Part shown: positions 29,401-44,153 of the stretch, in pieces
Numbering within the stretch: the first letter of the stretch is position 1
Layout: each line of letters begins with the position of its first letter
Assembly: GCF_958295425.1 (NCBI RefSeq)
Contig: NC_081149.1
Span: forward strand, 26,198,495 to 26,262,494
Direction: 5' to 3'
Length of the DNA stretch: 64,000 nt
Source of the DNA: Solea solea
Lineage: Eukaryota; Chordata; Actinopteri; Pleuronectiformes; Soleidae
The notes under the pieces: model-generated
Told to the model about the DNA's origin: nothing
The model's input: only the letters and a program-made list of their open reading frames with translations
Database searches by the model: none
Position numbers and translations under genes: made by a program

Positions 29401-32095
29401 ATAATTATGAAAAAGTAAAAGTAAAAAGGGTCTCTTGACTTTTAATTACGACATATTAAGTCTATTATTATGAAAATGATTACTATAGTAAATCATAATT
29501 ATGAGATCATGTCTCAAAAGTATGACTTAGCATCTCATAACACCTGTTTCACTCTTGCCTTTGCAACAAGAACACCCAGGTTTGCGACCCGGTTGGAACA
29601 AGGTCTTTCTGCATGGAGGTCACATGTTCTCCCTGTGTGTGCGTGGGTTTTCTCCGGGTTCTCCGGGTTCCTCCCACAGTCCAAAAACATGCAATATGGG
29701 GATTAGGTGAGTTGGTCACTATAAGTTGACCATAGGTGTGAGAGAGTGAATGGTTGTGTGATGGAGAACTGTCACAGTTCCCCCCACGACCCTCATGAGG
29801 AGGATAAAGCAGTAGAAGATGGATGGATGCACCCTCACCTGTGATTGGATTTCTCCTTTCATGTACAACCTGTTCACTGATCACTACAAAGCTAGAACAG
29901 TGTTTAAAGTAGACTACGGAACCCTGAGAGGGTTCTGGATTAAAGCTCAAATTTCAGTTTAAAAAACAAACCTGAATATATGTCATAATATGATTTTTTT
30001 TTGTTTGCAACAACAAACCAGTTTAATAAACATCCACATGTTCATTTTAGATCTTTTTCCGATGACTGACACATGTCGCAACAACTGAAGCTACGTTTTT
30101 AAACAAAACATAAAAAAAACCTTGTTGGCGTTTTATCCAGTAAGCGAGCCATTAAATATATAATAAAATAATGTTGTAGTTTGGTTGTAATACTGTGTTC
30201 AGTTGAGCAAAGGTTTAATACAGAGCCATGCATCACTTTAAACTGCACCTGCTTCAGTTACAACTGTAAAAGTAGATAAAACAAGAAGATCTGTGCTTTT
30301 TATTCTTTTTATTTGTGGAATATAAAGTTATAGGAATCATAAGTTCTACACAAAGTCAGTGTCATACAGATAAATTCTATGTTTTTTTGAATGCACTGCA
30401 GGTTTGTAATCAACTGCATCAGGAAGGAAACACTGGAATCAGAATATCTGTGTTTGGAAAACCACATTCCTCTGGTACACACTCCATGGTTCCTGTCTGA
30501 GGGTCTGAGGATCTGAGGGTCTGAGGATCTGAGGATCTGGCTAAACTAACCATTATTTCTAGGTCTGTTGTCTTGGAGAGTCATCTTGACCAGAAGATGA
30601 GTGAGGCATCAAAAAACAGAGCAAGTTCAGGGATCAGCTGTTGGACAGTGACGCTCAGTTAATGTTATGTAAATGTTAGCGTTCACACCTCATATCCACT
30701 CACATGTAGACTAGCAGAGCCAGGAATGGAACCCACAACCTTCTAGTTGAAAGACAGTGTGTAGTACCACTGAGCTACCGTCACCCGTTAGCTGCTTTTG
30801 TTGATCGATGAAACCGACACAAATATACAAGATGCTTTATCTTCTTCCACCGTGGATCATCTGCCTCCATCTTGTCCTCTCCCTTGTGTCTTCTTCTGTT
30901 ACACCAACTGTCCTCATGTGAGCTGTCCCTCAAATCTAACCCTGTCGACCGTTGGTTCTTCCAACAACAATCGAAGCATCTTCACTTGTGCTGGGACTTT
31001 CACAGGGAACTCACGATAGCGTGATGATAAACGACCCACAGCCAAATCCAGCTGCTCAACAATGTCACTGCTGGTTACAAAATAATCTGAGTTCAGACTA
31101 CAGATGGAAAGTCAAGGTTACTGTCACACACACAACAATAACACTGAACTAAATCTGCCAAATGCTTCCGTTCCTGGTTCCTGGTGAAAGTTCATGCAAA
31201 CGTATTCTTTAGATATTAGAGACTGAAGCTAGAGGACATCAAGGCAGTCGGAGGTGGACAGATGGAGGCAAAGGATTCGCTGTGGCGACTCCTACAGAGA
31301 GAAGCTGAACGACAAAGGAGAAGAAGAAGAATAAGGAGAAGGAGAAGGAGAAGAACACTGAAGCTGGTGCAGACATAAATAGCTCAGTATTTAGTTTCCT
31401 TGTGTCCCTGCTGCTGACAGTGAGTGTCCATGTCTCAGAGCTGCACACACAGTACAGTCAGTCAAACACTGAGCTCGCCCTTCAAATAAGCCCCGCCTCT
31501 TTACATTTAAAGCAAAGCTTTAAGCTGGAACTAATAATCTCTGCACATGCAGGAAGTAAACAAACAATACTGAGCGCTGCACACAATGAGAACAACTGAA
31601 AACATCAGAATGAAGGAGACGCATTGTTGTTATTCAGACCATTCCATGTCACATGACACGTCCATATACTAAACCAGGTTTATCACTAGTGTTTTCTGAC
31701 CAGAAACCAAAGTTGTCATTTATTTAAACCCAAACAAAGCATTTTAAACACTAAAGTCATAAAATAACATATTTGAACTGATGGAGGCAGCAGCAGGAGC
31801 GGGAGAGTGAGACAAACTTTAGTTTCCTGTCAGAAACTGTATGCTGATACTGGACTGACACAGTTTACAAACCTGAACTCAGGCTTCAGAACAGACTGCA
31901 GCCTCAGGCTCTGACAAGTCTCAACCCGCACAACAACGACAACAACAAATTCTACACGTCTGTGTTCAACCACATTCAGAACGCTGCACCAAAACAAACT
32001 GTGATTGACGTCGTTTCTATCTTTATCATCTCCTCTTCATCATTTCAGTCATCTCCAGAAAACAACAGCTGACGTCACGTGACATTCTCTCACTG

Positions 32096-32136
<41 letters not shown>

Positions 32137-32209
32137 ATACCTGGTCCTTCTCTTTCTTACTTCCAGCTGTGCCAGCCCCTCCCTCCCTGTCTCTGTTCAG
32201 CTCCCTCAT
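7238..32209 (-). CDS. trpm4: TRPM4-type Ca2+-activated monovalent cation channel, complete, 27 coding exons
   Basis: Plasma-membrane TRP channel of the melastatin family, expected to conduct Na+/K+ when intracellular Ca2+ rises. Coding exons, 5' to 3': 32209-32141, 29290-29229, 29001-28824, 27500-27320, 26062-25893, 25350-25173, 24224-24160, 23922-23683, 23268-23166, 22892-22774, 22306-22004, 21268-21167, 20000-19872, 19717-19588, 19189-19044, 16081-15969, 15331-15224, 15137-15091, 14380-14148, 13336-13221, 12316-12184, 11949-11775, 10358-10193, 10075-9894, 9622-9490, 8804-8732, 7360-7238. They total 3777 nt, 1258 aa plus stop, with every junction in phase; human TRPM4 is 1214 aa. The N-terminal homology region (residues 24-760) has [26 protein letters not shown] and [11 protein letters not shown]1-S6 span about 835-1088. 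FGQIP (1024-1028) is the selectivity filter, an NCT sequon lies at 1041, and S6 ends LVNLLIAMF. The TRP helix ([13 protein letters not shown]) is in exon 24 and the C-terminal coiled coil in exons 25-27. The start gives [10 protein letters not shown]. The C-terminal [10 protein letters not shown] and the SWIPKI start favour TRPM4, although the middle also resembles its paralogue TRPM5. Nearby prmt1 supports trpm4. Confidence 0.92.
7797..8060 (-). mobile_element. Interspersed SINE-like repeat, reverse orientation, with internal insert
   Basis: It shares CTCAAAGCACTGCATTCTAC, ATTCATACAGCAC, AAGAGCAACTTGGGGTTATG and a tRNA-like AGATCGAACTCCGACCTTCC end with the copy at 2710-2990. The trpm4-like block at 7921-7962 interrupts it. 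A short AT microsatellite sits immediately to its left. Confidence 0.55.
7921..7962 (-). pseudogene. 42-bp fragment copy of trpm4 exon 24 inside the last trpm4 intron
   Basis: This block matches 10018-10059, within trpm4 exon 24, at 37 of 42 positions, including a 19-base identical run. On the minus strand it would encode [14 protein letters not shown] against [14 protein letters not shown] in the real TRP helix. It has no flanking splice sites, and both flanks are SINE-like sequence. It is a captured or duplicated exon scrap, not an exon. Confidence 0.6.
9748..9825 (+). mobile_element. 3' fragment of the same interspersed repeat in trpm4 intron 24
   Basis: AAGGGTGTACCCCGCCTATC followed by CCCCCACAACCTCATGTGGA and AGGATAAAGCAGTTGAAGGA matches the end of the element at 29585-29830. 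Confidence 0.6.
10545..11370 (+). mobile_element. Degenerate non-LTR retrotransposon (Rex1/L2-like) in trpm4 intron 22
   Basis: Translated scraps include GVPQGV (reverse transcriptase block) near 10587 and [10 protein letters not shown] (catalytic YADD) near 10660-10685. A DYGDV motif follows near 10780, then [11 protein letters not shown] near 11135. The 3' end reads GATCTCAATGGATTCTCCCT then GGTTAAATAACGGTTAAATA. The frames are broken several times and the 5' part is absent. Orientation is opposite to trpm4. Confidence 0.7.
12594..12752 (+). mobile_element. tRNA-derived SINE with conserved tail (forward), in trpm4 intron 20
   Basis: Box A-like GTGGCTCAGTGGTTAAGAGT and box B-like GGTCGCAAGTTCGACTCC are followed by the tail TAAGTCGCTTTGGATAAAAG and CATCTGCTAAATGACATG. 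It is the best-preserved head of the family in this window. No tRNA gene is implied. Confidence 0.75.
13580..13655. repeat. 20-bp tandem repeat in trpm4 intron 19
   Basis: Three copies of GTGAGGACTCGCCATCTCA. This short array carries no signal beyond the repeat. Confidence 0.85.
16775..17374. repeat. TATACATA compound microsatellite, left arm
   Basis: Imperfect higher-order array built from ATATACATACTGTATATACA and TATACATAAACATATAC modules, in trpm4 intron 15. Long minus-strand frames through it encode only Tyr/Ile/Cys/Val/Met repeats and are not genes. Confidence 0.95.
17375..17880 (+). mobile_element. 5'-truncated RTE-type LINE with intact C-terminal frame, nested in a microsatellite
   Basis: An uninterrupted frame (17379-17837, 152 aa) has the sequence features of an RTE-family reverse transcriptase tail: [37 protein letters not shown] and RRLIHCGDP, then stop. 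It is followed by GGGAGCGGCCGAAAAG and an (AAG)n 3' end, characteristic of fish RTE elements. The 5' end begins abruptly in TATACATA repeat and the same repeat resumes after the (AAG)n. No reverse transcriptase core or endonuclease is present, so the copy is dead. Confidence 0.82.
17881..18655. repeat. TATACATA compound microsatellite, right arm
   Basis: Continuation of the same array after the RTE insertion, with the same ACATACTGTATATACATA modules and ATAAACATATA spacers. Frames of 185-277 codons on the minus strand are repeat artefacts. Confidence 0.95.
23325..23435. repeat. AAT/AAC trinucleotide array in trpm4 intron 8
   Basis: About 110 bases of mixed AAT, AAC and AAG triplets lie close to the 5' edge of the intron. 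The poly-Asn or poly-Leu frames across it are not coding. Confidence 0.9.
26172..26610. repeat. 440-bp ATA/ATG/ATC trinucleotide array in trpm4 intron 4
   Basis: Almost pure triplet repeat with units AAT, GAT and AAC in short blocks. All six frames give homopolymer-like peptides (Asn/Asp, Ile/Met), so no coding meaning is inferred. Confidence 0.95.
26725..26990. mobile_element. Interspersed repeat in trpm4 intron 4, family unsure
   Basis: Starts with GATTTGATTTGATTTTATTT then GAAAGGGACCATGTGCAATT, and includes AGAGTTAGCCTTGGGCTAAT. This resembles a repeat common in teleost introns, but no coding motif or clear end is present. Confidence 0.4.
29585..29830 (+). mobile_element. Common teleost interspersed repeat in trpm4 intron 1
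   Basis: Characteristic run TGGGTTTTCTCCGGGTTCTC, CTCCCACAGTCCAAAAACAT, GGGGATTAGGTGAGTTGG, then GACCCTCATGAGGAGGATAA and AGTAGAAGATGGATGG. Fragments of the same family lie at 9748-9825, 37320-37475 and 49145-49320. Confidence 0.65.
31230..31355 (+). mobile_element. RTE-type 3' end fragment in trpm4 intron 1
   Basis: GATTCGCTGTGGCGACTCCT, AGAGAGAAGCTGAACGAC and an impure (AAG)n tail. This is an older copy of the element at 17375-17880. Confidence 0.6.
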
Positions 32210-33379
32210 GCTGCGCTGCCTGCAGAGCTCTGACTCTGGTCACACACTCCACTTCCACTGGGGTCAGTGTGTTCTCTGCTGCTCCGCCCACATCACACAG
32301 CACACTCACACAAAATCAAGACTTAATAACAGTGGACCAGTGGAATTTTCAAACTTCACGTGAATTTCTCTCTAAAGCTTTGATTTAATCTCGTCAGTTG
32401 CTGAAAACTTAACCTGAAGTTTAACCCAAGGACATGTTCCAGATACTGAAACATGTGAATGCGTGACTGTTGGTAACTCTCCATCACACCAGAGCTGAAG
32501 GACTTCCTGTTAGTTGATGCTTTATGAGACAGTTTCATGGACAGACGACGCTCACAGCTCCATGTTCTCCATGTTCTCCGCAGGAAGTTGTCCAAACATT
32601 TTCTGAAGACAAGAAAGACAAACAAAAACCTGATCTTCCTCCAGTCACAAGTTTATCAGCTGAATGATGAACACCTGTGAGGACAAGACACTCGTGAAAC
32701 AGAATCACAGAGGAAACAAAAGCCTTCAAATAAGAGGGAATTTCACAATAAAAGGATAGAGACAAACAAACAATGAATATAATATAAAATAAAATTTGAT
32801 TCAATAATGGTTCAATTATGGAAGTTAATGTATACATTGAATTTTTTAACGTTGAATTGATGAACATTGAAAAATAAAGAGTTAAATTCCGAGTCCAAAC
32901 ATTCAGATACATCATTTCAGTGTATACATTTTCAGTGGCTTTTTTATTTTAAAATCCGATGACACAGATTTACTTCCACATTCATTTTTCTCTGTACGGT
33001 AAGTACTCACATGTCGTGGCCCTTACCACCGTATATCATGTCATGAGGTCCTGATGGTTTAGTCTTGAAGGAAGCCAGGAACCTCAACCCGGTTCCATAC
33101 AGGGCCGCATACATGGGTCACTAAAATAAAGAGCTGGTCATGTTTGGGGTCAGTAGTCGTGGGCACTTATGAAGCACTGAGGCTTTCCTGTCAATGGTGT
33201 CGAAAAAGATTCAAAGATTCAACGCTTCAGTGACACCTGGTGGACAACTGCAGCCACAGCAACCGACTGAAGCACTGACAGTGTTTCAGTTAAAGTTTAA
33301 GAGTTTAGTTCATTCATTCTGTCAAACATCCTGCACTACATGTCCAATAGAGTCAGCAGATATCCACTATGTGAAATAC
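32210..33379. other. Upstream flank of trpm4
   Basis: Sequence upstream of the trpm4 start codon. A CA/GT run lies just inside intron 1 (32097-32133). No TATA box or CpG island is obvious near 32210-32350, so the transcription start may be further upstream in an untranslated exon. The rest is unremarkable. Confidence 0.4.
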
Positions 33380-34005
33380 AGATATCTACATGTTCCTTTA
33401 CAGATATCTTAAATTAAGTTTTGACGAGGCAAAATGACGTTGTAGATATCTGTAACTGGAGTTAGGGATAGTCATAATTTAATTATGAAGTTATAGATAT
33501 CTTGAAATGAATTTTGATTAGAGATATCTGTAACTTTCGTTCTGCCTAGTCAAAATGGAATTCCAGGTATCTTGTATTGGAGTTTTGACTCAGCGGATGA
33601 GGCTCACCTTTGCACCTTTGGCGGGAGCAGAGCGTGTTGTTGTTCGTGCTGTTAGCTTAATTAGTGCCACGTCTGAGCAGCCAGAGGACGAAGGAGTTTT
33701 TAGTGGCTTTTTAATGCTGCAATTCTTCCGAGATTTCTTTCACAGTTTTCAATAGAACGACGTTCTCGCTCTCCACAAACCCCGTGTGAGGACCCTTTCA
33801 ATTTCATAGCATTGTCTGGTGTTTTTTTCGATTACAGCGAACGCCATGACTGCTTCTTTCTTCTTCCATTCATAAAAATAAGTAAACCCGCTTCTTCTTT
33901 GATTATGGCGGGAGGGGGAAATGACGTCATGCACAATCATTTGCAATAGTCATAATGACGTTCGAGATATCTTTAACTTTCATTCTGCCTAGCCAAAACG
34001 AAGGC
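33380..34005. mobile_element. GATATCT-rich interspersed element, probably a non-autonomous transposon
   Basis: The motif AGATATCTGTAACT or close variants recurs at about 33382, 33400, 33445, 33490, 33525 and 33965, partly in opposite orientations. TTCTGCCTAG(T/C)CAAAA appears near both ends (33540, 33980). Exact termini and a target duplication were not resolved. Confidence 0.4.
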
Positions 34006-34097
34006 AAGCCCTTTCAACATTAAAACGCTAAATAAATTATATTATTAATATATATTAAAAGAACTCATGTCTGGCTTTTTTGGCAACTTGTATATTT

Positions 34098-34330
34098 ATA
34101 AGAATATTCCACTTGGCCACGGGTGGAAAGGGAACTTGGCCTGTAAGCGGAAGGTTGCCGGTTCAAGTCCCCACCAGGTCGAAAGGATTGGGGTACCCCT
34201 GAGCAAGGTACCCAACCTCCATTGCTCTCTGGGCGCTACTCAGTGTGGCAGCCCACTGCTTCTAATTATAGGATGGGTCAAATGCAGAGAAATCATTTCC
34301 CTAAGGGGATTAATAAAGTATATATTCTAT
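34098..34330 (+). mobile_element. tRNA-derived SINE with GGATTAATAAAGTAT tail
   Basis: It has a box B-like GCCGGTTCAAGTCCCC, then CCCTGAGCAAGGTACCCAAC, CTGGGCGCTACTCAGTGTGG, GGATGGGTCAAATGCAGAG and the tail CTAAGGGGATTAATAAAGTA. This is a familiar teleost SINE. It lies between trpm4 and prmt1. Confidence 0.75.
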
Positions 34331-34448
34331 TTCACTTATCCATAACAACTGAAACCTGCTTTGTTGTAATACTTAAAAAAAAAAAAAAAACATTACTTTC
34401 ACTTATTCATGTTTCGCATTAAGTTTCAAACAGCAGCGGCGTTCCCGA

Positions 34449-34508
34449 GACATCACATGACCGCGCTTTGCTGTGCTCGTACACAGCCAAGTGCGGTCAT
34501 GTGACGTC
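34449..34508. other. Imperfect inverted repeat (hairpin), 27-nt arms, 6-nt loop
   Basis: Left arm 34449-34475 starts GACATCACATGACCGCG and the right arm (34482-34508) reversed starts GACGTCACATGACCGCA. They agree at 24 of 27 positions around the loop CTCGTA. Each arm carries CACATGAC and the right one TGACGTCA. It may be a terminal part of a small transposon or a folded regulatory site; no gene is claimed. Confidence 0.6.
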
Positions 34509-35104
34509 ACTGTGGGAAATACGATTTTTCTGGGCTTTAGGAAGGTTTTACACGTGTGAAACTCCATGAATTAAAACTATACAATATAAAGATCTATACG
34601 TGCCTGTGTCCATGTTTTACACACGTCTCTTACTTTTGTGCTCCATGGGAAAATTGCTTTTAGGGCCACAGCTGCAGGCCCATGAGTGACAACATTGTCT
34701 TCAAGGCAGAGGGGGGAGGGCTCCGTCTAGTTCTTATATCTATGGGTAAAACGGCCGGAGGGAGAACACTTCCGGGTTTGAGAACTGTGCTCTCGTACTT
34801 TAGAACAGAACTTGGACCGAGGCCGAAGTATGGATATTAATAAATGGGCCATAATTGGACAGAAGAACCTGAACAGCAGCATCACATGAGCCCCGCCGGT
34901 GTGAGAAACGGTCAAATTAAGCACTGGTTATGGAGCAACGAAGCAGAATAACCATGTGACTACTTTTTTATCATTTAAAAAAAAATGACCCAGAAGTGAA
35001 ATAATTGGTGAATTATTTAGTAAAGATGAACCATGAGAACTGAAGTGGAAAATAACACTGCTGAGACTTTGTCGCAGATACAACCATTACATTTATACTT
35101 CAGT

Positions 35105-35110
35105 TTTATT
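35105..35110 (-). terminator. Possible poly(A) signal, prmt1
   Basis: AATAAA on the minus strand about 910 bases beyond the prmt1 stop. It is A-rich context, so the signal is weakly supported. Confidence 0.3.
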
Positions 35111-36022
35111 TTTTTAAAAAAGCAGACAACAAAAAAAACAAAAATACAAAAGGAAAAAAACCCAAGTGTGTGAGTGAGAATCCAGAGGAACAGTCGACAC
35201 TCAAGTTACTCAAGTGTGGCTTTTTCTTAAGTGTGTGTGTGTGTGTGTGTGTGTGCAGGACAGAAGCTGCAACACAACTGTCACACAAACCAGACTCGGT
35301 CAAATGTGTAGAATGTGCAGCTTACGTCTTCAAAACATTTCACTGAATCAGAGCTGTTCACAGCGCGGTGAACACATGAAACGCTGTTGTGTGATGTGGA
35401 AATGTTTCTCCAGTCTCACCTCACACACACACACACACACACACGCTGTAACAGCGTCAGTACAGTTACAGCACAGCTGTCTGAACGTTGTTGCTTCTTA
35501 AGCTACATGAACAAACTCAGACGGTGTATTTTGGTTTGAAGGGGGTCGGAGGTGTCGGTGGAACGCTTTCCTGCCAGCTCAATTCTTAGCTAGCACGAGT
35601 GGAGGAGGCGGGGCTTCTGAATATACATACTCAACCAGCCACGCCTACAACAGAATCAAGGTCAGATCAGCAGGGTCACATTCTGACCATAGGAGCCAAA
35701 AGTGATAAACACTGTGCAGACGACTAGTTTGTGTCTTTGTGGATTTTACACATTCAAAAAAGGACAAAAGTGGGATGTTGGACAATCACTTAAGCACACT
35801 GCACTTTAGCTGAGTGACTACTGCACAATTAATTACCACACTGATCAACTTTGACTCCAAGAAAGTGAAAAAACCTATTAAATACTGTTAATGTTGGAAT
35901 AAAATGTAAAACAAACAAAAAGAACCGCCTTTAAAAATGTTGCTGCACGAGAACGTCAAACTATGGTACGAGACCCCGATTCAAACCAAATCTGTCCTCT
36001 ACCACAGAAACTAACAGGACTG

Positions 36023-40655
<4,633 letters not shown>

Positions 40656-40790
40656 TTCGGTTTGCTGTCTGGCGTGAACAGGGACGCCGAGTCTGAACGA
40701 CTAATGCAGCCCCGCGGCCAATCACATGCAGCCCTACGGCAACAGAACTGGTCCAAAAAGCAAACATTGATGTTCAGACTGTGGGCCATG
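40656..40790 (-). promoter_or_regulatory. 5' region of prmt1 with CCAAT motif
   Basis: CpG-bearing sequence upstream of the start codon contains GCGGCCAATCACATGC near 40713, an NF-Y-type CCAAT in reverse relative to the gene. The CpG content also runs into intron 1 (40140-40330). No TATA box is seen. Confidence 0.35.
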
Positions 40791-41204
40791 CCCCCTAAAG
40801 GCTCCTGCAGTTACTGCAAGTGAATACATTACGTTTGTCTGTAAATGGAATGGCTCGCCTCGTCTCGATTGCCGGTGTTACGTGAATGTATGTTACAACG
40901 TTAGGTACAAAACTACAAATTGTGTTTTACTTTAGTTTGTTAATTGTTGCAACATAATAAGACACTTTTGTGTGCATGTGTCTGTGTGCCCATACAAATG
41001 GACAATGCTGAGTATACGTTTGAGCAGATCCTTCATCAGAGTCTCGAGTCTTAATGAAATGCACATGAAAAGAGTGACACCACTATTGTTCATGAAGGGT
41101 TACATCAAAACAACAAGTGAAATCATTCGAAATGTATCATTCTCTGAACAGTTGACCTTTCACATTTGCTGGAAAAATGGCAGTATTCAGTGTTTAATTT
41201 TTTT

Positions 41205-41532
41205 TTTGTAAATTTTATTTACATTTTCAAATTTTCGGACAAGAGTAAAAGACACAAGATAACCCCCCCCCCCCCCCCCCCTAAACTCACAGAAAAAACA
41301 AGACAAGATAAATTACAAAAAAAAAGTAAACTATAATGCCAGCATACAAGGAAAAGAGAAAAAAACTGTATACAAGTAAGATCACAAATTGCAATTCAGG
41401 AGTTCGACAGTGCGAGAAAGGTCAGAGAGTCCACATCAATCCTTTTGGAAATTACTTCTATTGGGTCCAACAATCAGACGGTGTCCTTTTTAATAGCATC
41501 CAGAAACGGGCCCCAGATCTTAATACATTTCG
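41205..41532 (-). mobile_element. Retroposed insert with 15-bp target duplication
   Basis: GTGTTTAATTTTTTT occurs exactly on both sides (41190-41204 and 41533-41547). The insert contains a 19-base C run (41263-41281) and a T-rich left edge, so the A-rich 3' end is on the minus strand. The length and T/A-rich site suit LINE-type target-primed insertion. The parent family was not identified. Confidence 0.6.
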
Positions 41533-42036
41533 GTGTTTAATTTTTTTCTGGAGCCCTTAGCTCCTCATGTTGACAAAGTAATACAATAATATATGTAGAA
41601 TATTATCAAACCTCTTACTGACCTGAATGATGGTGGTCTAATAATGACCACCGTAGGCATGAATGATTGTAAAATTGATTACAGTCAAAATAATATAAGA
41701 TGTAGCTACTTGTTTGAATGACATACAGCTCAATATTTTCATGGGGTTAATTCAATTATTTACCAATAAGAGTGACAGCTGACCAAATGGAAGCATCAGC
41801 AGGATTAATCTCTACTGGCTCTTACCGTGGTCTGGCAGAGCTTCAGAGAATAATTCTCTAATTCTCCAACTTTATCAATGTATCTTATTTTGAGCTAAAG
41901 AGTCCAGGATACTGGCGATATCCCAGCTTAATCCCTTCTGTGCATGGCCCTCTGATATTTTCAGGCCTCAATGAGTGTGGATGAGCTAACTCTGCTTTTG
42001 AAGCACGCTGGGCCACATTCTACAGACAGATAAAAG

Positions 42037-42184
42037 ATTACATTACATGTCATTTAGCAGACACTTTTATCCAAAGCAACTTACAATGGAATTGAGTACA
42101 ATCAGCCAGGGGTGGAGTCGAACTTGCGACCATGATGTCTTTGGTACACAGGGTACCGGTCTTAAACACTGAGCCACGCAACCT
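42037..42184 (-). mobile_element. tRNA-derived SINE with conserved tail (reverse)
   Basis: TTACATTACATGTCATTTAG tail, GAGTCGAACTTGCGACC reversed box B, and a CTTAAACACTGAGCCAC head. Same family as 12594-12752. It lies between prmt1 and ube2m. Confidence 0.75.
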
Positions 42185-42579
42185 GTTAATAGAAGAAGGA
42201 ACACCAATAAAAATGGAGGAGAATTAGACCAGAGGGAAAGTGGGAGAAACATAATGGGGAGCAAAAGTACACTTGAGGGCGTCTGACTATGTCAGATTAG
42301 CAGTATATGAGACTGCCAGACAACACCCCCTCTGCACACACCTAGCATGCTGGCTTGTAGTGGTCAGTCCATCAGCTATAGTCTCTGTTGTTCCTCGGTT
42401 TGCAGGCATCTACGTTAACTGGCACACTGAAAGCACTACTTGGGATTGTGCCATGTGACATATGGTGTGGTGCAGGCATAGATTTCCAACAATTATTGAA
42501 ACACAGTTGGTCTGTTTGTTTGGTCTCCTGTTATTATGCTGTTCCTCCACGACACAAATGTTGCAAGATGTCAGTGAAT

Positions 42580-42640
42580 CGAATCGGCTTCTTCCTTTAG
42601 GGGTTGCCACAGCGGATCGTCTTCCAGATAGAGATTAGAT
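42580..42640 (-). mobile_element. RTE-type 3' end fragment (reverse)
   Basis: AATCGGCTTCTTCCTTTAGG then GGTTGCCACAGCGGATCGTC is the reverse complement of the RTE 3' end style seen at 17820-17880 (GGCGACCCCTGAAGGGAGC). Confidence 0.55.
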
Positions 42641-43984
42641 AGAAATAAAAACTCTAAACACTAGAAATAAACACTAGACTTTTGCGAGAACAGGTGAACG
42701 TCACATAGAAATGTGAGAAATCCTGAGAAGATATTACTCTGGACCATAATCATGAATTGGACAGATAATCTCAACAGAGTACCGGCATCTTGTGAAAAGT
42801 GCCAGTATGCAAATAAAAGTGCTGGTACTTAAAATAGTCAAATTAAAAAGTGCCGGTACTGTGTACTGGACAGCACCGGACCACTTCAAGCACTAGTTAA
42901 TAATTGTACTGTAATGACAGTGATGGTATTTTCTGTATACTTAATGTCTCTTATGTGATCTTATTCTTCAACAAACAAGTGCACAATAAGATTTACTGTC
43001 AATTCTAAACAGCACATGGCACTTTCTGCAATTATTATCAAAGTATTAATCAGTAATACAGTGAAAATGAGAGTCAATTTAAGGTGTGCCCCCCTAAATG
43101 TTCTGGTGCTCTCTTAAAATGTTCAGTTAGGGGCTACTGTGCTCCAAGTAAAAAGTTAGTCAGTGTACATTTATGTTCACATAGTCAAATAGACCAGGAT
43201 ACAGAGCATGTGTTGGAGGGCATGGACACTGTGTGTGATTGATAGCTCTGCATTTTATAGTTGAAGGTATAGGTGGATGTGTAGTAAACCAGAAACAACC
43301 ATAGTGTTTAGGGCCAGGGAAATCTCTATCTTTAACAGAGAGGGACGGCGCCGGCGATTGCGAGCGGCATCACAGACCGCTGCCGCTGTAGTCTGTGGAG
43401 TAGGAGGCTGTACTCCGGACACGCGTGGACACAAATCAAGCCGAACAGTGCCGAACTGTAGATCAATTAAAACTACTTTAACATTGCTAAAAACGTAGAT
43501 TAATCTCCAACAACTACAGGAGTCTGGTGTGAAGTCAATAGTCACTCGTGTGTGTGTCGCGTATAAAACGAAGTCACCGCAGTTTCACTCAGCCGAGCAG
43601 CGATGACTCCGCCCACGTTAAATGGGTACTTTTTTGTAGTGGAGATGCAAGATGAATGGTAAATGTGCACGCCCCGCCCTCGCGTGGTTACGTCACCTGG
43701 TTGCGTCTGGCGCAGAAAGGCATTTTGGGGAGTGTAGTATTCCGTCTTTGTTTATTTCTGTGACGTCAGTCTCTCTTCCTCATAGACACACACTCTCACA
43801 CATACACACACACTCATACATGACCCTCACACAGAGACAGACACACATTCTCACACACATGTTTTTATTATTCGTTTCGTGAAAGTGATTATAATAAACA
43901 CAATAAACACAGTAAACATTAGTAACAGCATCACCCCCCCCCTCCCCGGCCTCTCCTGTTAGCTCACATGCTAACACCCTAGCT

Positions 43985-44153
43985 CAGAAGCTAAGCTCCG
44001 TGTCTGTGTCTCAGTGTCAGTAGTTGAGACGCACCGGCTCCATCCACATTCCGGTGCCGTTGAATCGAACCGAGCCTCCGAACACACGCAGCCCGAGCGC
44101 GTTCACACCACAGGGACACACAGTAGCGACATCCAGCGACCAAACGACTGAAG
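43985..44153 (+). promoter_or_regulatory. CpG-rich 5' region and 5' UTR of ube2m
   Basis: The 170 bases before the ATG are GC- and CpG-rich (CCGGTGCCGTTGAATCGAAC, CAGCCCGAGCGCG), unlike the AT-rich surroundings. No TATA box is seen. This is consistent with a housekeeping CpG-island promoter. Confidence 0.45.

Noticed and set aside
32101..32388. Plus-strand frames over the trpm4 first exon
   Set aside because: Shadows of the minus-strand exon 1, which starts MRELNRD and splices in phase to SWIPKI.
34110..34170. Possible tRNA gene (GGTTCAAGTCC)
   Set aside because: Part of a SINE with the GGATTAATAAAGTAT tail; no acceptor-stem pairing.
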